A stretch of DNA of 64,000 nt from Bacillus licheniformis DSM 13 = ATCC 14580 (GTDB lineage: Bacteria; Bacillota; Bacilli; Bacillales; Bacillaceae). Numbering within the stretch: position 1 is the first letter of the stretch; every line of letters starts with the position of its first letter. The translations under genes and the position numbers were made by a program. The stretch spans positions 534,501 to 598,500 of the forward strand of contig NC_006270.3 of the NCBI RefSeq assembly GCF_000011645.1, read 5' to 3'. Shown in pieces: positions 49,541-58,405 of this stretch. The notes below the pieces were generated by a model. The model searched no databases and had not been told where the DNA came from. It worked only from the letters and a program-made list of their open reading frames with translations.

Positions 49541-50413
49541 ATGAATAAAATCGAAAAACATAGGAAATTTAGAGCGAAGATGATTTTCAAAGTCATAATG
49601 GTCATGATCGGAGGAATCATAGCGGCATATGGATTGGAAACAGTGCTGATTCCAAACAGTGTATCTGATGGCGGAGTGACAGGACTTAGCATTGTTGGTT
49701 CACAACTGTTTGATTTGCCGCTTGGGATTCTTATCGCGGTTTTAAACATACCGTTTGTCTGGCTGGGATATAAGCAAATCGGGAAAAGCTTTGCGCTATT
49801 GTCCATTATCGGAATCGCATCACTTGCAGCAGGGACAAGTTTTATGCACCACACTCCAGCTATAATCGAAGGGGATACCTTGCTAGTCACTGTTGTCGGG
49901 GGGATCATCCTTGGATTTGGAATGGGGCTGGCGCTCCGCAATGGCGGAGCATTGGACGGAATTGATATGCTTGCTGTTTTGTTATCGCGAAAATTGCCAT
50001 TTGGAACGAGCGATCTTATTCTATTCTTTAACCTTTTTGTGTTTATTTTTGTTTCCGCTGTATTTGGCTTGCAGGGGGCATTGCTGTCAGTCATTGCCTA
50101 CTACATCGCGTCCAAAGTCATTCATGTTGTCGAGGAAGGGTTAAGCGGATCTAAAACTTTTCAAATCATTACAAGCGAACCTGAATTAATGGTTGAGACA
50201 ATTCGTGATCAATTGGGCCGAAGTGCTACATATAAAGAAGCTTACGGGGGTTTTTCCCACGAGAAATTTAAAGAAATCACCTGTGTCATCAACCGCTTAG
50301 AAGACACCAAATTAAAAGAAATCATTAATGAAGTTGATAAAAATGCTTTTGTTACTGTATATGACGTAGCTGAAGTTAAGGGCAGTAATTTTAGAAAACC
50401 TAATATTCATTAG
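49541..50413 (+). CDS. YitT-family membrane protein (DUF2179)
   Basis: 290 residues from ATG 49541 after GAGGAAT. Five or six hydrophobic segments (YitT/DUF161; AAYGLETVLIPNSVSDGGVTG, LRNGGALDGIDMLAVLLSRK), then a soluble DUF2179 domain (residues about 210-285, KTFQIITSEPELMVETIRDQ). B. subtilis has several paralogues of unknown function. Confidence 0.85.
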   Translation: MNKIEKHRKFRAKMIFKVIMVMIGGIIAAYGLETVLIPNSVSDGGVTGLSIVGSQLFDLPLGILIAVLNIPFVWLGYKQIGKSFALLSIIGIASLAAGTSFMHHTPAIIEGDTLLVTVVGGIILGFGMGLALRNGGALDGIDMLAVLLSRKLPFGTSDLILFFNLFVFIFVSAVFGLQGALLSVIAYYIASKVIHVVEEGLSGSKTFQIITSEPELMVETIRDQLGRSATYKEAYGGFSHEKFKEITCVINRLEDTKLKEIINEVDKNAFVTVYDVAEVKGSNFRKPNIH

Positions 50414-50439
50414 CAAAAATTTTTGAGGGCCTTCCTAAG

Positions 50440-50475
50440 AAAAAACATACCACGTCTTGTTGGTATGTTTTTTTT
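50440..50475 (+). terminator. Terminator of the yitT-like gene
   Basis: Stem AACATACCA / TGGTATGTT with flanking A and T runs. Confidence 0.85.
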
Positions 50476-50511
50476 GTCCTTCGAAGCGATTTCCAATAAA
50501 TTGATGATCAG

Positions 50512-51090
50512 TCATCGGAAAATAGACACCGCAGAATACATGAGCAGCAGGCACATAAGGACTCGAAATACCCGGTCGTGCTTTGCAAATACCCTTTTAA
50601 AAACGGAGCCGAATCCCGACCATAATAGCAGCGCCAGCCACCCGAGAACAATGGCTAATGCCAAATAATAGATTGTCGATTTCAAGGAATGGTTGAACGG
50701 CAAAACGAACGCGCTCATTACGGTTAAGAAGAACAAAATGCTTTTAATATTGATCAGCTGAAATATAAAGCCGGATATAAAAGAGGAGCGGGCTTCTGTG
50801 GAATCCTGTTTTTTATTTTTGGTAAAGCCGACTTGCAAAGCCAAATAAATCAAATAACACGCGCCGGCAAGTTTAAAATAAGGCTCTACAACGGGAATCC
50901 AATTGTACAGGCTGATTGTAAAGGCACCGCTGAGAATCCCAAGTACTGCAAACCCCGCCAAGATACCGCTGCTAAAACGCCATGAACCTGTAAAGCCGAA
51001 CCTTTGCGCTTCATTCATCATTAAAATATTGCTCGGGCCGGGCGTAATGGATGTCATAATCACATACGAAAGAAAAGCTATAATACTCAT
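50512..51090 (-). CDS. LysE-family amino-acid exporter
   Basis: 192 residues, six hydrophobic segments; the N-terminal motif TPGPSNILMMNEAQRFG is characteristic of LysE/RhtB translocators. These export lysine, cysteine pathway metabolites or homoserine lactones. Divergent from a LysR regulator that probably controls it in response to the substrate. Confidence 0.85.
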   Translation of the reverse strand: MSIIAFLSYVIMTSITPGPSNILMMNEAQRFGFTGSWRFSSGILAGFAVLGILSGAFTISLYNWIPVVEPYFKLAGACYLIYLALQVGFTKNKKQDSTEARSSFISGFIFQLINIKSILFFLTVMSAFVLPFNHSLKSTIYYLALAIVLGWLALLLWSGFGSVFKRVFAKHDRVFRVLMCLLLMYSAVSIFR

Positions 51091-51221
51091 TTAATCACCT
51101 TCATTTGCTAATGTCATAGTGGGCAGTTTTTATTGTATGATAATGATAACTATAAATAAAATTGAAATATCAAAATGCATTATTGATTTTTTCGATAGAT
51201 CAAGTGTTAAGGAGACATCGA

Positions 51222-52103
51222 ATGGAAATCAGACATTTAATCACGTTTCAGACCATCGTTGAAATGGGAAGTTATACGGGGGCGGCTTCGAAATTAGGCT
51301 ATACTCAATCCACGATCACCACTCATATCCAGGCTCTTGAGCATGAGATCGGCGGGGCTTTATTTACGTATGAAAAAAGGAATTTAAAACTGACTCAGTT
51401 AGGAAGGGAGTTAATGCCTTTAGCCGAAGAATTGCTGTCAACCCATAATCAGATCAAGAATTTGCAGAGCGCTCACGAAGTGAAGGGGGTATTGAAAGTG
51501 GCTGCGCCCGAGTCTTTAACCATTTCTAGGCTGGGGCCAATAATAAGGGAGTATTCGTTGAAATATCCTCATGTCAAATTGAAACTGAGCAACGGTACAT
51601 GCGGACAAAACCAAGTCGACTTATTAAGCGGGAATGTGGATGTCGCTTTAATGGTTTATCCCGAAATCGAGCTGGACAAATGCATTCGCTACACGTTGGC
51701 TGAGGAGAAGATCGTCCTTGTCGGCAGCAGTGAAGGGCCTGAGGATTTAGAAGAATATCAAAAACATTTTTTTATAACGAATGAAGAAGACTGCAGCTAT
51801 CGAACCATGTTTGAAAAATATCTCTTGAAAAACGATATTCATTACTTTCCAACGATGGAGTTGTGGAGCATCGAAGCAATAAAACAAACGGTCATGAGCG
51901 GACTCGGATTTTCTGTTTTGCCTTACATTACGGTGAAAGACGAAGTGGAAAGCGGTAAACTGAAAATCCTTCCTCATTCTCAATACCTCGACCCGCTTTA
52001 TTCCCAGATGCTTATCAAAAAGAAAAAGTGGCAGCTGCCTGCTGTGGATGCTTTTGCGGATCTGGTATTGCATTCGTTTCGTGAACCTCGATTAATAGGA
52101 TAA
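51222..52103 (+). CDS. LysR-family regulator
   Basis: 293 residues from ATG 51222 (MEIRHLITFQTIVEMGSYTG), six bases after AAGGAG. N-terminal winged helix (AASKLGYTQSTITTHIQALE) and a substrate-binding domain from about residue 90. Typical LysR/LysE pairing suggests it activates the adjacent exporter. Confidence 0.9.
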   Translation: MEIRHLITFQTIVEMGSYTGAASKLGYTQSTITTHIQALEHEIGGALFTYEKRNLKLTQLGRELMPLAEELLSTHNQIKNLQSAHEVKGVLKVAAPESLTISRLGPIIREYSLKYPHVKLKLSNGTCGQNQVDLLSGNVDVALMVYPEIELDKCIRYTLAEEKIVLVGSSEGPEDLEEYQKHFFITNEEDCSYRTMFEKYLLKNDIHYFPTMELWSIEAIKQTVMSGLGFSVLPYITVKDEVESGKLKILPHSQYLDPLYSQMLIKKKKWQLPAVDAFADLVLHSFREPRLIG

Positions 52104-52184
52104 AATGAATAGTGAAAGATTCACTTGAATTCCTTATTTTGCAGATTAGATGTGCTATGATACAAAAAAAGGGCGGGAATACTT

Positions 52185-52406
52185 TTGCGCGAATTTGCAC
52201 CTAAAGTTTTTCAAACGACAGGGATTATTGGTTTTATTTTAGCTTTTGTCCAAATTCCAATCGGCTGGTTTATCGGATTTTTCTTTTCCGGTTTGTTCTT
52301 CATGATGTTGAAATCAAACAATGAAAAATCGGGAACCTTCAACATGATGGCTGGGATTGCGTGTTTATTGTATTCATTCTATTGTTTGTTTACGCAAGTG
52401 TTGTGA
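52185..52406 (+). CDS. Small membrane protein of unknown function
   Basis: 73 residues, TTG start after AGGGCGGG, with two or three hydrophobic segments covering most of the protein. No family recognised and no clear operon partner. Confidence 0.55.
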   Translation: MREFAPKVFQTTGIIGFILAFVQIPIGWFIGFFFSGLFFMMLKSNNEKSGTFNMMAGIACLLYSFYCLFTQVL

Positions 52407-52486
52407 TTGATATTATAAAGAAAAAAATAAAAAGCAGGTGGATGTCACATTTATAATCATGAGTTTTAAATACGGAGCGTGATGAA

Positions 52487-52579
52487 ATGAAAGAAAACAG
52501 CCTTTTCCATTCTGTACCCCAAAATCTATTTGTCTTTTATCTAATTCCATCGTGTGCATTTGGAAACCAAAATGGGTGA
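52487..52579 (+). CDS. 30-codon ORF directly upstream of an MFS pump gene
   Basis: MKENSLFHSVPQNLFVFYLI then PSCAFGNQNG and stop, with GGAG nine bases before the ATG. The stop is seven bases from the TTG start of the transporter, and the pump's weak ribosome site (GGGTGA) overlaps its last codons. This suggests a leader peptide that couples or regulates pump translation. No known homologue claimed. Confidence 0.5.
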   Translation: MKENSLFHSVPQNLFVFYLIPSCAFGNQNG

Positions 52580-52586
52580 TTTGTAA

Positions 52587-53813
52587 TTGCGAAAGTTGAA
52601 ACTGTTGCTTGCCGCTAATTTGATTTCCACCGTAGGTACCGGCATCACTTCCTATTTGATTGTCTGGCTGCTGATTGATCAATTGAAACAATCCGTTTTA
52701 TATGGGTTATTGACGATGGCAACGATGATTTTAGTGTTTTTTGCCTCACCCTATTTAGGGAGTTTGGTGGATCGATATTCTCGAAAAGCGATATTCCTCT
52801 ATATGGAAATTACAGGAATAGTGGTCTTGGGCGTTTTTTCTGTTCTATGCAATGTTTCCGCCGTGTTGGACATCACCCTTGTTGTGATGCTGATTTTTTA
52901 TCATACAGCTTACGATTCGATAAAGTATCCTGCTTTAGCCGCTTTAACACAGGAAATGTTCAAAAAAGAGGACTATAGTAAAGTGAACAGCAGTCTTGAA
53001 GTTCAGGGGCAGGCGGCGCTGATGATTAGTTCGGGGCTGGCTGCCATGATGATCGGCAAGATGGATGCGGCAGTTATTTTGGTTATGAACATCTCTACAT
53101 TTATAGCAGCTTCCATCCTCATCTACCAACTTCCTTATCAAAGAAATGCTGAAGCGGAAGAGCATTCCAATACAATGAAAAATGAATCTTACTGGAAAAA
53201 CTTCAGATCCTCACTCCAATATTTATGTTATCGAAAAGTTTTGTTTGTTCTTTTATTGACTTCTTTTATACCAAGCATCGTGATTATTGTCGCAAACTAC
53301 TTGGATCCGGTTTTCATTTACGACTATTTAAACGAAGGTCCGTCAGTTATCGGCATTGCCAATATTGTTTACGCCATTGGAGCTATGGGTGCGGGCTTTG
53401 TCGCATATCAAATATCAAAGAAATGGTCTGATATGCAAGGTGTTATATTGTTTATGGCAGTATTTGCTCTAGCAACAATTGCGATCTTCCTCGTTCCGAA
53501 TGCCGTGACATTTATAGTGGCAAGCCTCTTTTGGGGGCATTCAAATGCTGCGATCAGAGTATTTAGAAAAAGCTATATGTTCCATCATGTCGATAATGCA
53601 TATATGGGACGTGTCAATTCGTTGTTTAATGCGGTAAAGCTGTTGGGACAAGTTGCTTTAATAGGCATCTTGACGATTACAGTAGTGCCGGCGGGTCAAA
53701 CTGTTTACGGATACTTCGTTTTATTCATCATTGTAATTGCTGCTCTTTTAACAACAACTTATTTATTTAACAGAACTTATAACAAAGATAAAGAAAAGCG
53801 GGTATCTTTATAG
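52587..53813 (+). CDS. MFS transporter (MFS_3, macrolide-efflux-like)
   Basis: 408 residues, 12 hydrophobic segments, TTG start. The loop 2-3 motif GSLVDRYSRKAIFLYME is typical of MFS_3/MefA-like exporters. Substrate unknown; drug or siderophore export are possibilities. A 30-codon ORF immediately upstream may control its translation. Confidence 0.82.
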   Translation: MRKLKLLLAANLISTVGTGITSYLIVWLLIDQLKQSVLYGLLTMATMILVFFASPYLGSLVDRYSRKAIFLYMEITGIVVLGVFSVLCNVSAVLDITLVVMLIFYHTAYDSIKYPALAALTQEMFKKEDYSKVNSSLEVQGQAALMISSGLAAMMIGKMDAAVILVMNISTFIAASILIYQLPYQRNAEAEEHSNTMKNESYWKNFRSSLQYLCYRKVLFVLLLTSFIPSIVIIVANYLDPVFIYDYLNEGPSVIGIANIVYAIGAMGAGFVAYQISKKWSDMQGVILFMAVFALATIAIFLVPNAVTFIVASLFWGHSNAAIRVFRKSYMFHHVDNAYMGRVNSLFNAVKLLGQVALIGILTITVVPAGQTVYGYFVLFIIVIAALLTTTYLFNRTYNKDKEKRVSL

Positions 53814-53834
53814 AGTAGCTTCCCCCGTAGAGGA

Positions 53835-53879
53835 GGCATAAAAAAGCATTGCTGTTTAAATACGATACTTTTTTATGCC
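53835..53879. terminator. Hairpin between the MFS gene and the cyclase gene
   Basis: Twelve-base perfect stem GGCATAAAAAAG / CTTTTTTATGCC with a 21-base loop, between convergent genes; probably part of transcription termination. Confidence 0.55.
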
Positions 53880-53908
53880 AAGGGAGCCCCCGCGATGATC
53901 CCTAGGCT

Positions 53909-54691
53909 TCATTCACCGCTAAGAATTGCAACCGGACGCGCCCAGCCGGCCGACGCTTTTTCAACTTTTACGGGAAAAGCCATGACATAAAATCCGGTGG
54001 AAGGCAATTGATCCAGGTTGGCGAGCTTTTCAATTTGGCAGTAAGGAATGGTGCTTCCTGAATAATGACCTTCCCAAATAATCGACGGGTCTTTTTCCTG
54101 TTCAAAGCGCTTGGCGGTCATGCTGAATGGAGCGTCCCAGCTCCAAGCGTCAGTTCCGACAAGGCGCACGCCCCGTTCCGTTAAAAAAAGCGTTGCTTCG
54201 CGCCCCATCCCGCAGCCGCTGTCCAGGTAATCGCTTTGCCCGTATTTGGCACCGGCCGACGTATTCACAAGAACAATATCCCCGGGCGCGAGTTTATGAT
54301 TGATGCGGTGAAGTTCTTGTTCGATTTCTTCAGGGGTTACGATATGCCCGTCTTTCAGATGTCTGAAATCCAGCTTAACGCCGGGGCCATGAAACCAGTC
54401 AAGCGGAACTTCGTCAATCGTCATCATCCGCTTGCCGTCATCAGTAACAGAACGGTAATGGTATGGAGCGTCTATATGCGTTCCGGCATGCGTTGACATT
54501 TTCACTTTTTCCAGCGACCAGCCTTCTCCCCCGGGAAGATCTTGCGAAGAGAGGCCGGGAAAGCTCTGGACCATCTGTTTGGCTCCTTGCTTATGATCCG
54601 CATATTCGATTTCAGGGATAAACCCCGGCGGGTCAGACGGAATATCGCCTCTTAGCGATACCGACAAATCTACAATTTGATTGATTTTCAT
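53909..54691 (-). CDS. Cyclase-family metal hydrolase (kynurenine-formamidase-like)
   Basis: 260 residues. The HxGTHxD-type metal motif is HAGTHIDAPYH, with a second histidine region EGHYSG. Fold family PF04199, which includes KynB and isatin hydrolase. The protein is longer than KynB, and no tryptophan-degradation genes are nearby, so the substrate is open. Start after AAAGGGGA. Confidence 0.82.
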   Translation of the reverse strand: MKINQIVDLSVSLRGDIPSDPPGFIPEIEYADHKQGAKQMVQSFPGLSSQDLPGGEGWSLEKVKMSTHAGTHIDAPYHYRSVTDDGKRMMTIDEVPLDWFHGPGVKLDFRHLKDGHIVTPEEIEQELHRINHKLAPGDIVLVNTSAGAKYGQSDYLDSGCGMGREATLFLTERGVRLVGTDAWSWDAPFSMTAKRFEQEKDPSIIWEGHYSGSTIPYCQIEKLANLDQLPSTGFYVMAFPVKVEKASAGWARPVAILSGE

Positions 54692-54775
54692 CTGTTTTCC
54701 CCTTTCTGCCTAAGCGGCTGACCATTGAATTGATGTGCGGCTGTTGTCTTTTTAATTTTACAGCAAGAGCCATAC

Positions 54776-54802
54776 AAAAAGCCCGCAGAACTTTCTGCAG
54801 GC
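54776..54802 (-). terminator. Terminator of the amino-acid permease gene
   Basis: Stem GCCTGCAGAA / TTCTGCGGGC on the minus strand followed by TTTTTG. Confidence 0.85.
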
Positions 54803-54816
54803 GATTCGCATTTTTT

Positions 54817-56199
54817 CTACACTTGCCGTGACTTAGGTTTTCTCAGCTTGTAAATCGCGATCAGCATGATAAACCAAACCGGCGTGACAAATAAGGAAAC
54901 ACGGGTGTCCTGCGCCAGTGCGAGCACAATGAGGATAAACGCAAGAAAACCGAGAACCACATAATTTGAAAACGGGTAAAGCGGCATCTTGAATTTGTTT
55001 CTTTTCGCTAAATCCGGTCTAGTTCTGCGGTATTTCAAATGGCAGATGACGGTTATTCCCCAAATAAAGATGAAGCATATCGTCGAGATGCTTGTAATGA
55101 GCGTAAACACTTGCTCAGGCATGATATAGTTCAGCATGATGCCAATCAGAATAACGACCGCTGAGAAAAACAATGCATTGCCCGGCACTTTGCGGGAGGT
55201 CAGTTTGGTCATAGCGCCGGGCGCATTATGTTCTTTCGCGAGCGAGTATATCATCCGGCTTGTGCTGAAGACTGCGCTGTTGCTTGCCGAAGCCGCCGAT
55301 GTCAGCACCACAAAGTTGATGATGCTTGCAGCCGCAATGATGCCGACCGCTGCGAAGACTTGGACGAACGGACTCTCATTAGGATTGATGACATTCCACG
55401 GATAGATGCTCATGATTACAAGGAGCGCACCGATATAAAAAAGCAAAACCCGAACGGGGATATTGTTGATCGCTTTAGGAATGACCTTTTCGGGATCTTT
55501 CGTTTCCCCCGCTGTCAGCCCCACAAGTTCGATGCCTACAAACGCAAAGACAACCATCTGGAATGAAAGGAGAAATCCGTGCAGTCCATTAGGAAACATG
55601 CCGCCGTGGCTCCAAAGGTTGTGAAAGGCGGCAGTGCCCGAATGGGTAGAAAATCCTTTGAAGATCATGAAAAGTCCGATCGCGATCAGCGCCAATATCG
55701 CAATGACTTTGATTAACGCGAACCAGAACTCCAATTCTCCAAAAAGCTTGACGGTGGCCAGGTTCATGATCAGCAAAATGATCAGGGCGATCAATCCGGG
55801 CAGCCATTGCGGTACATCAGGCAGCCAGTATTGGGTATAAAGCCCGACCGCGGTTAAATCGGCCATTGCGAGCGAAATCCAGCAAAACCAGTATGTCCAC
55901 CCCGTTATAAATGCCGCCATGTCGCCTAAGTAGTCTCTTACAAAGTCGACAAACGAATGGTATTCCAAATTGGATAAGAGCAGTTCTCCAAGAGAACGCA
56001 TAATGAAAAAACAAATGATTCCCGTAATCAGATAAGCAAATAAAATCGACGGTCCTGCAAAATGGATTGATTTCCCCGAACCAAGAAACAGCCCCGTTCC
56101 GATCGCCCCGCCGATGGCGATGAGCTGAATATGCCTGTTTTTCAGGCCTCTCGATAATTTTTGTTCGTGTATATCGTTGTCAGTTACATCTTCTGTCAC
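54817..56199 (-). CDS. APC-family amino-acid permease (AlaP/AapA type)
   Basis: 460 residues with 12 hydrophobic segments. The first segment has GGAIGTGLFLGSGK, the substrate/backbone-binding motif, and the middle has VGIELVGLTAGETKDPEK, both typical of the AAT family. It resembles the alanine permease AlaP (YtnA) of B. subtilis along its length. A TnrA/GlnR-like box lies about 120 bases upstream, suggesting nitrogen control. Confidence 0.88.
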   Translation of the reverse strand: MTEDVTDNDIHEQKLSRGLKNRHIQLIAIGGAIGTGLFLGSGKSIHFAGPSILFAYLITGIICFFIMRSLGELLLSNLEYHSFVDFVRDYLGDMAAFITGWTYWFCWISLAMADLTAVGLYTQYWLPDVPQWLPGLIALIILLIMNLATVKLFGELEFWFALIKVIAILALIAIGLFMIFKGFSTHSGTAAFHNLWSHGGMFPNGLHGFLLSFQMVVFAFVGIELVGLTAGETKDPEKVIPKAINNIPVRVLLFYIGALLVIMSIYPWNVINPNESPFVQVFAAVGIIAAASIINFVVLTSAASASNSAVFSTSRMIYSLAKEHNAPGAMTKLTSRKVPGNALFFSAVVILIGIMLNYIMPEQVFTLITSISTICFIFIWGITVICHLKYRRTRPDLAKRNKFKMPLYPFSNYVVLGFLAFILIVLALAQDTRVSLFVTPVWFIMLIAIYKLRKPKSRQV

Positions 56200-56257
56200 T
56201 TTATGTATGCCTCCATTTTTTGTTTTTAAGCCTGATCTCCCGCATGTTTTAAAATCT

Positions 56258-56263
56258 ATTATA
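56258..56263 (-). promoter_or_regulatory. Probable -10 box of the permease promoter
   Basis: TATAAT on the minus strand, 59 bases upstream of the permease start. No good -35 is visible, consistent with dependence on an activator. Confidence 0.45.
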
Positions 56264-56315
56264 ACATTAAAATTTGAAGTAATTGATCATATCGGCTTGT
56301 GGGATAGAGTTCATC

Positions 56316-56332
56316 TGTTATCGTCGATAACA
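56316..56332. promoter_or_regulatory. TnrA/GlnR-like box
   Basis: Perfect palindrome TGTTATCG-T-CGATAACA, which fits the TGTNA-N7-TNACA core bound by TnrA and GlnR. It lies between the permease gene and the DUF2306 gene, about 50 bases behind the permease -10 box. Confidence 0.6.
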
Positions 56333-56555
56333 CTTCAAGCAGAGACATCATTCAAAAGTATGCCGCAAAAGATGACAGAGTTATACCGGTTTCCCAGGAA
56401 AACTCAGATCCGAACAAAGGGAAGAAACAGTACACGGCTTGTTTTTAATGGTTTTGTCATTGAGAGGTCCTAAAACGCCAAGCTGCTGCGCTCGTCCGCT
56501 TTCGTGATACAATATAAGCACCTGAGAGAGCATGATGTTTTAGGAGGGACAAAAG

Positions 56556-57236
56556 CTGAACAAAAATAAATTTAAACGCAGTCAATCGGTTTTTTCGGCA
56601 ATGCTGATCCTAATCGCGGTGTATGTTCTGTATACATTGTTTGAAAATTTAATTCTTGATCCGCAATCAACGTCCTTTCTGAGCCATAAATCTCACCTCC
56701 GAGACTCCTTTCACCTCCCGATCTGGCTAAAGGTGATGTATGTTCATGTCATTGCCGCTTGTTTGGCGATGGTTTCGGGAGCTGTCAACTTCTCCAGCGG
56801 CTTGTTGGCCAAAAGCCGCAAAATCCACCGGCTTAACGGCTTTATTTACGTCGTCTCGGTGATGGTAGTTACGCTATCATCAGGCTATATGGCACCCCAT
56901 TCTACGGGAGGTAGAGCCGTCAGCATAGCCTTTAACATGGTGAACATGTATTGGCCGGCGGCCACTGTTATTTCCGTCATCAAAGCACGGCGAAATCAGT
57001 TTACAAAGCATCGGAATTGGATGATTCGCAGCTATCTATTCTGTTTTACCAATCTGTTTATTCATTTCATCACGTTTGTGTGCCGAAGCGGATTCGGTTT
57101 GCCATACGATATCAGCTACACGATAGGCGTTTACGGGGCGATTGCACTGAACGTGGCGGCAGCTGAGTTCGTCATTCATTTTACACGCAGAAAAGCGGTG
57201 GACATTTTGCATACAGCTGGATTCGATAAGGTATAG
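56556..57236 (+). CDS. DUF2306 membrane protein, probable CTG start
   Basis: 226 residues if started at CTG 56556, which lies eight bases after AGGAGG and gives the normal-looking N-terminus NKNKFKRSQSVFSAMLIL. The next start, ATG 56601, would be 45 bases from any ribosome site and cut into the first hydrophobic segment. Six to seven hydrophobic segments; conserved histidines in VMYVHVIAA, KIHRLNGFIYV and TKHRNWMIRSY could bind heme or metal. Function unknown. Confidence 0.75.
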   Translation: MNKNKFKRSQSVFSAMLILIAVYVLYTLFENLILDPQSTSFLSHKSHLRDSFHLPIWLKVMYVHVIAACLAMVSGAVNFSSGLLAKSRKIHRLNGFIYVVSVMVVTLSSGYMAPHSTGGRAVSIAFNMVNMYWPAATVISVIKARRNQFTKHRNWMIRSYLFCFTNLFIHFITFVCRSGFGLPYDISYTIGVYGAIALNVAAAEFVIHFTRRKAVDILHTAGFDKV

Positions 57237-57247
57237 ATAATTCGCTG

Positions 57248-57286
57248 TGCCAAGGGTATTTGAGCCCTTGGCATTCTGTTTTTTTA
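57248..57286 (+). terminator. Terminator of the DUF2306 gene
   Basis: Stem GCCAAGGG / CCCTTGGC followed by ATTCTGTTTTTTT. Confidence 0.85.
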
Positions 57287-57428
57287 GCTCTTACAAACAA
57301 GTACAGGGCTATAACTGTTGCGGCAGGAACCATTTTTCTCTTGATCTCTTATTTTTATGTAAGTTTAAGCTGGGTTTAAGGTCAGTCATGTAAACTTTGA
57401 AGGATACCGTATATGGAGGAATAGAAGC

Positions 57429-58064
57429 ATGGATGACAGAATTGAAACAAAAGAGCCGATGCCTTCATTAATCGGCTTGATCACGAACCCGGCATTGCAG
57501 TTTGAAAGAATGAAAAGGCGGCCGGCGGTTGCTCTGCCGATGTTTATTGTATTCGTTTTATCGGTTTTATCTGCTTATCTTTATATTTCAAAAGATTTTC
57601 CCGATACGTATACCTACTTTGGAATGATCATATTTTTATGGGAGTTTTTAAAGACGGGGATCTATTTGTTTGTATCAGCTTTAATATTATGGCTGATCGC
57701 GACAATAGGGGGCGGAAAAACAAACTTTGTGACGATGTTTTCGTTGGCGTCTTTTGTAGGCTTTGCCAAAATCATTGGCGACGTGATAAACAATACAGTT
57801 TATCGTTTTGCGAATGTGCCGGAAGGGACTTCGTTTACATCTTTGCACGATGTTTTTTCGGCCGTCGAGCCTTATAAAAGCATATTGGGCGTGTTTGATA
57901 TCTTTATGGTTTGGGCGCTTGTGTTAGCGGCTGAAGGTCTTCAGAAAGCGGGTGGAGCTTCGAAACGGGCTTCATGGATCGCCGTTGCAGTTTTATTTAT
58001 TCTCAAGTTTTTGTTCGCTTGTTTTTTTGGTTTGTTTGCCGCATTGTTTGAGGATATTTTTTAG
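57429..58064 (+). CDS. Yip1-family membrane protein
   Basis: 211 residues. A soluble N-terminus containing LIGLITNPALQFERMKRRP is followed by five hydrophobic segments, the layout of the Yip1 domain family (as in YknW). Function unknown; some relatives assist ABC transporters, but none is adjacent. Confidence 0.75.
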   Translation: MDDRIETKEPMPSLIGLITNPALQFERMKRRPAVALPMFIVFVLSVLSAYLYISKDFPDTYTYFGMIIFLWEFLKTGIYLFVSALILWLIATIGGGKTNFVTMFSLASFVGFAKIIGDVINNTVYRFANVPEGTSFTSLHDVFSAVEPYKSILGVFDIFMVWALVLAAEGLQKAGGASKRASWIAVAVLFILKFLFACFFGLFAALFEDIF

Positions 58065-58163
58065 AATTTCGATTCGGATTATTTCAATATACAAAATCAG
58101 TTTCTCGCGAGGTTTATATCGGTGTTTTTTTTCTCTATCCGCTAAAAGGGAGCAAGGGCTACG

Positions 58164-58197
58164 GAGCAAACCTTTATATATGGTTTGCTCTTTTTTT
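58164..58197 (+). terminator. Terminator upstream of sigV
   Basis: Stem GAGCAAACC / GGTTTGCTC followed by seven T residues. Confidence 0.9.
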
Positions 58198-58322
58198 GTT
58201 TCTCATCATTGATTTGCGCAAACCGGCATTCTGGCGACTCAATTTCCTTCGCCTCCCTTTCCGGTATTTTTCAGGGTAGAATAAATGAAGTGATGTTTTC
58301 TTTAAAAAAAACACGTCTTTCC

Positions 58323-58349
58323 GCAAACTATTTTTCGCACTCCCGCGTC
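58323..58349 (+). promoter_or_regulatory. Candidate ECF (SigV-type) promoter of sigV
   Basis: GCAAAC (58323-58328), 17-base spacer, CGTC (58346-58349), similar to the ECF pattern AAC / CGTC; sigV is autoregulated in B. subtilis. Confidence 0.5.
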
Positions 58350-58405
58350 TATCCTAATGTAACAGCCGTATATACGTATATTCGAAAAAGGAGTTCTTTA
58401 TTGCA

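Larger units (their letters stand above)
56200..56555. other. Divergent intergenic region
   Basis: 356 bases holding the permease promoter, the palindrome at 56316 and, at the right end, the AGGAGGG ribosome site of the next gene. The frame at 56177-56473 is not supported. Confidence 0.5.
58065..58405. other. Intergenic region before sigV with terminator and ECF promoter
   Basis: 341 bases. It holds the terminator at 58164-58197 and the candidate sigV promoter at 58323-58349. Short frames at 57952-58212 and 58185-58409 are not supported. Confidence 0.55.

Noticed and set aside
51138..51152. Fur-box-like TGATAATGATAACTA between lysE and lysR genes
   Set aside because: Only the left half matches well; the right half has several mismatches and the genes are not typical iron genes.
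57248..57286. Possible fifth attachment scar because the stem resembles the tRNA terminator
   Set aside because: Only the hairpin core is similar; there is no tRNA 3' sequence before it, so it is an ordinary terminator.
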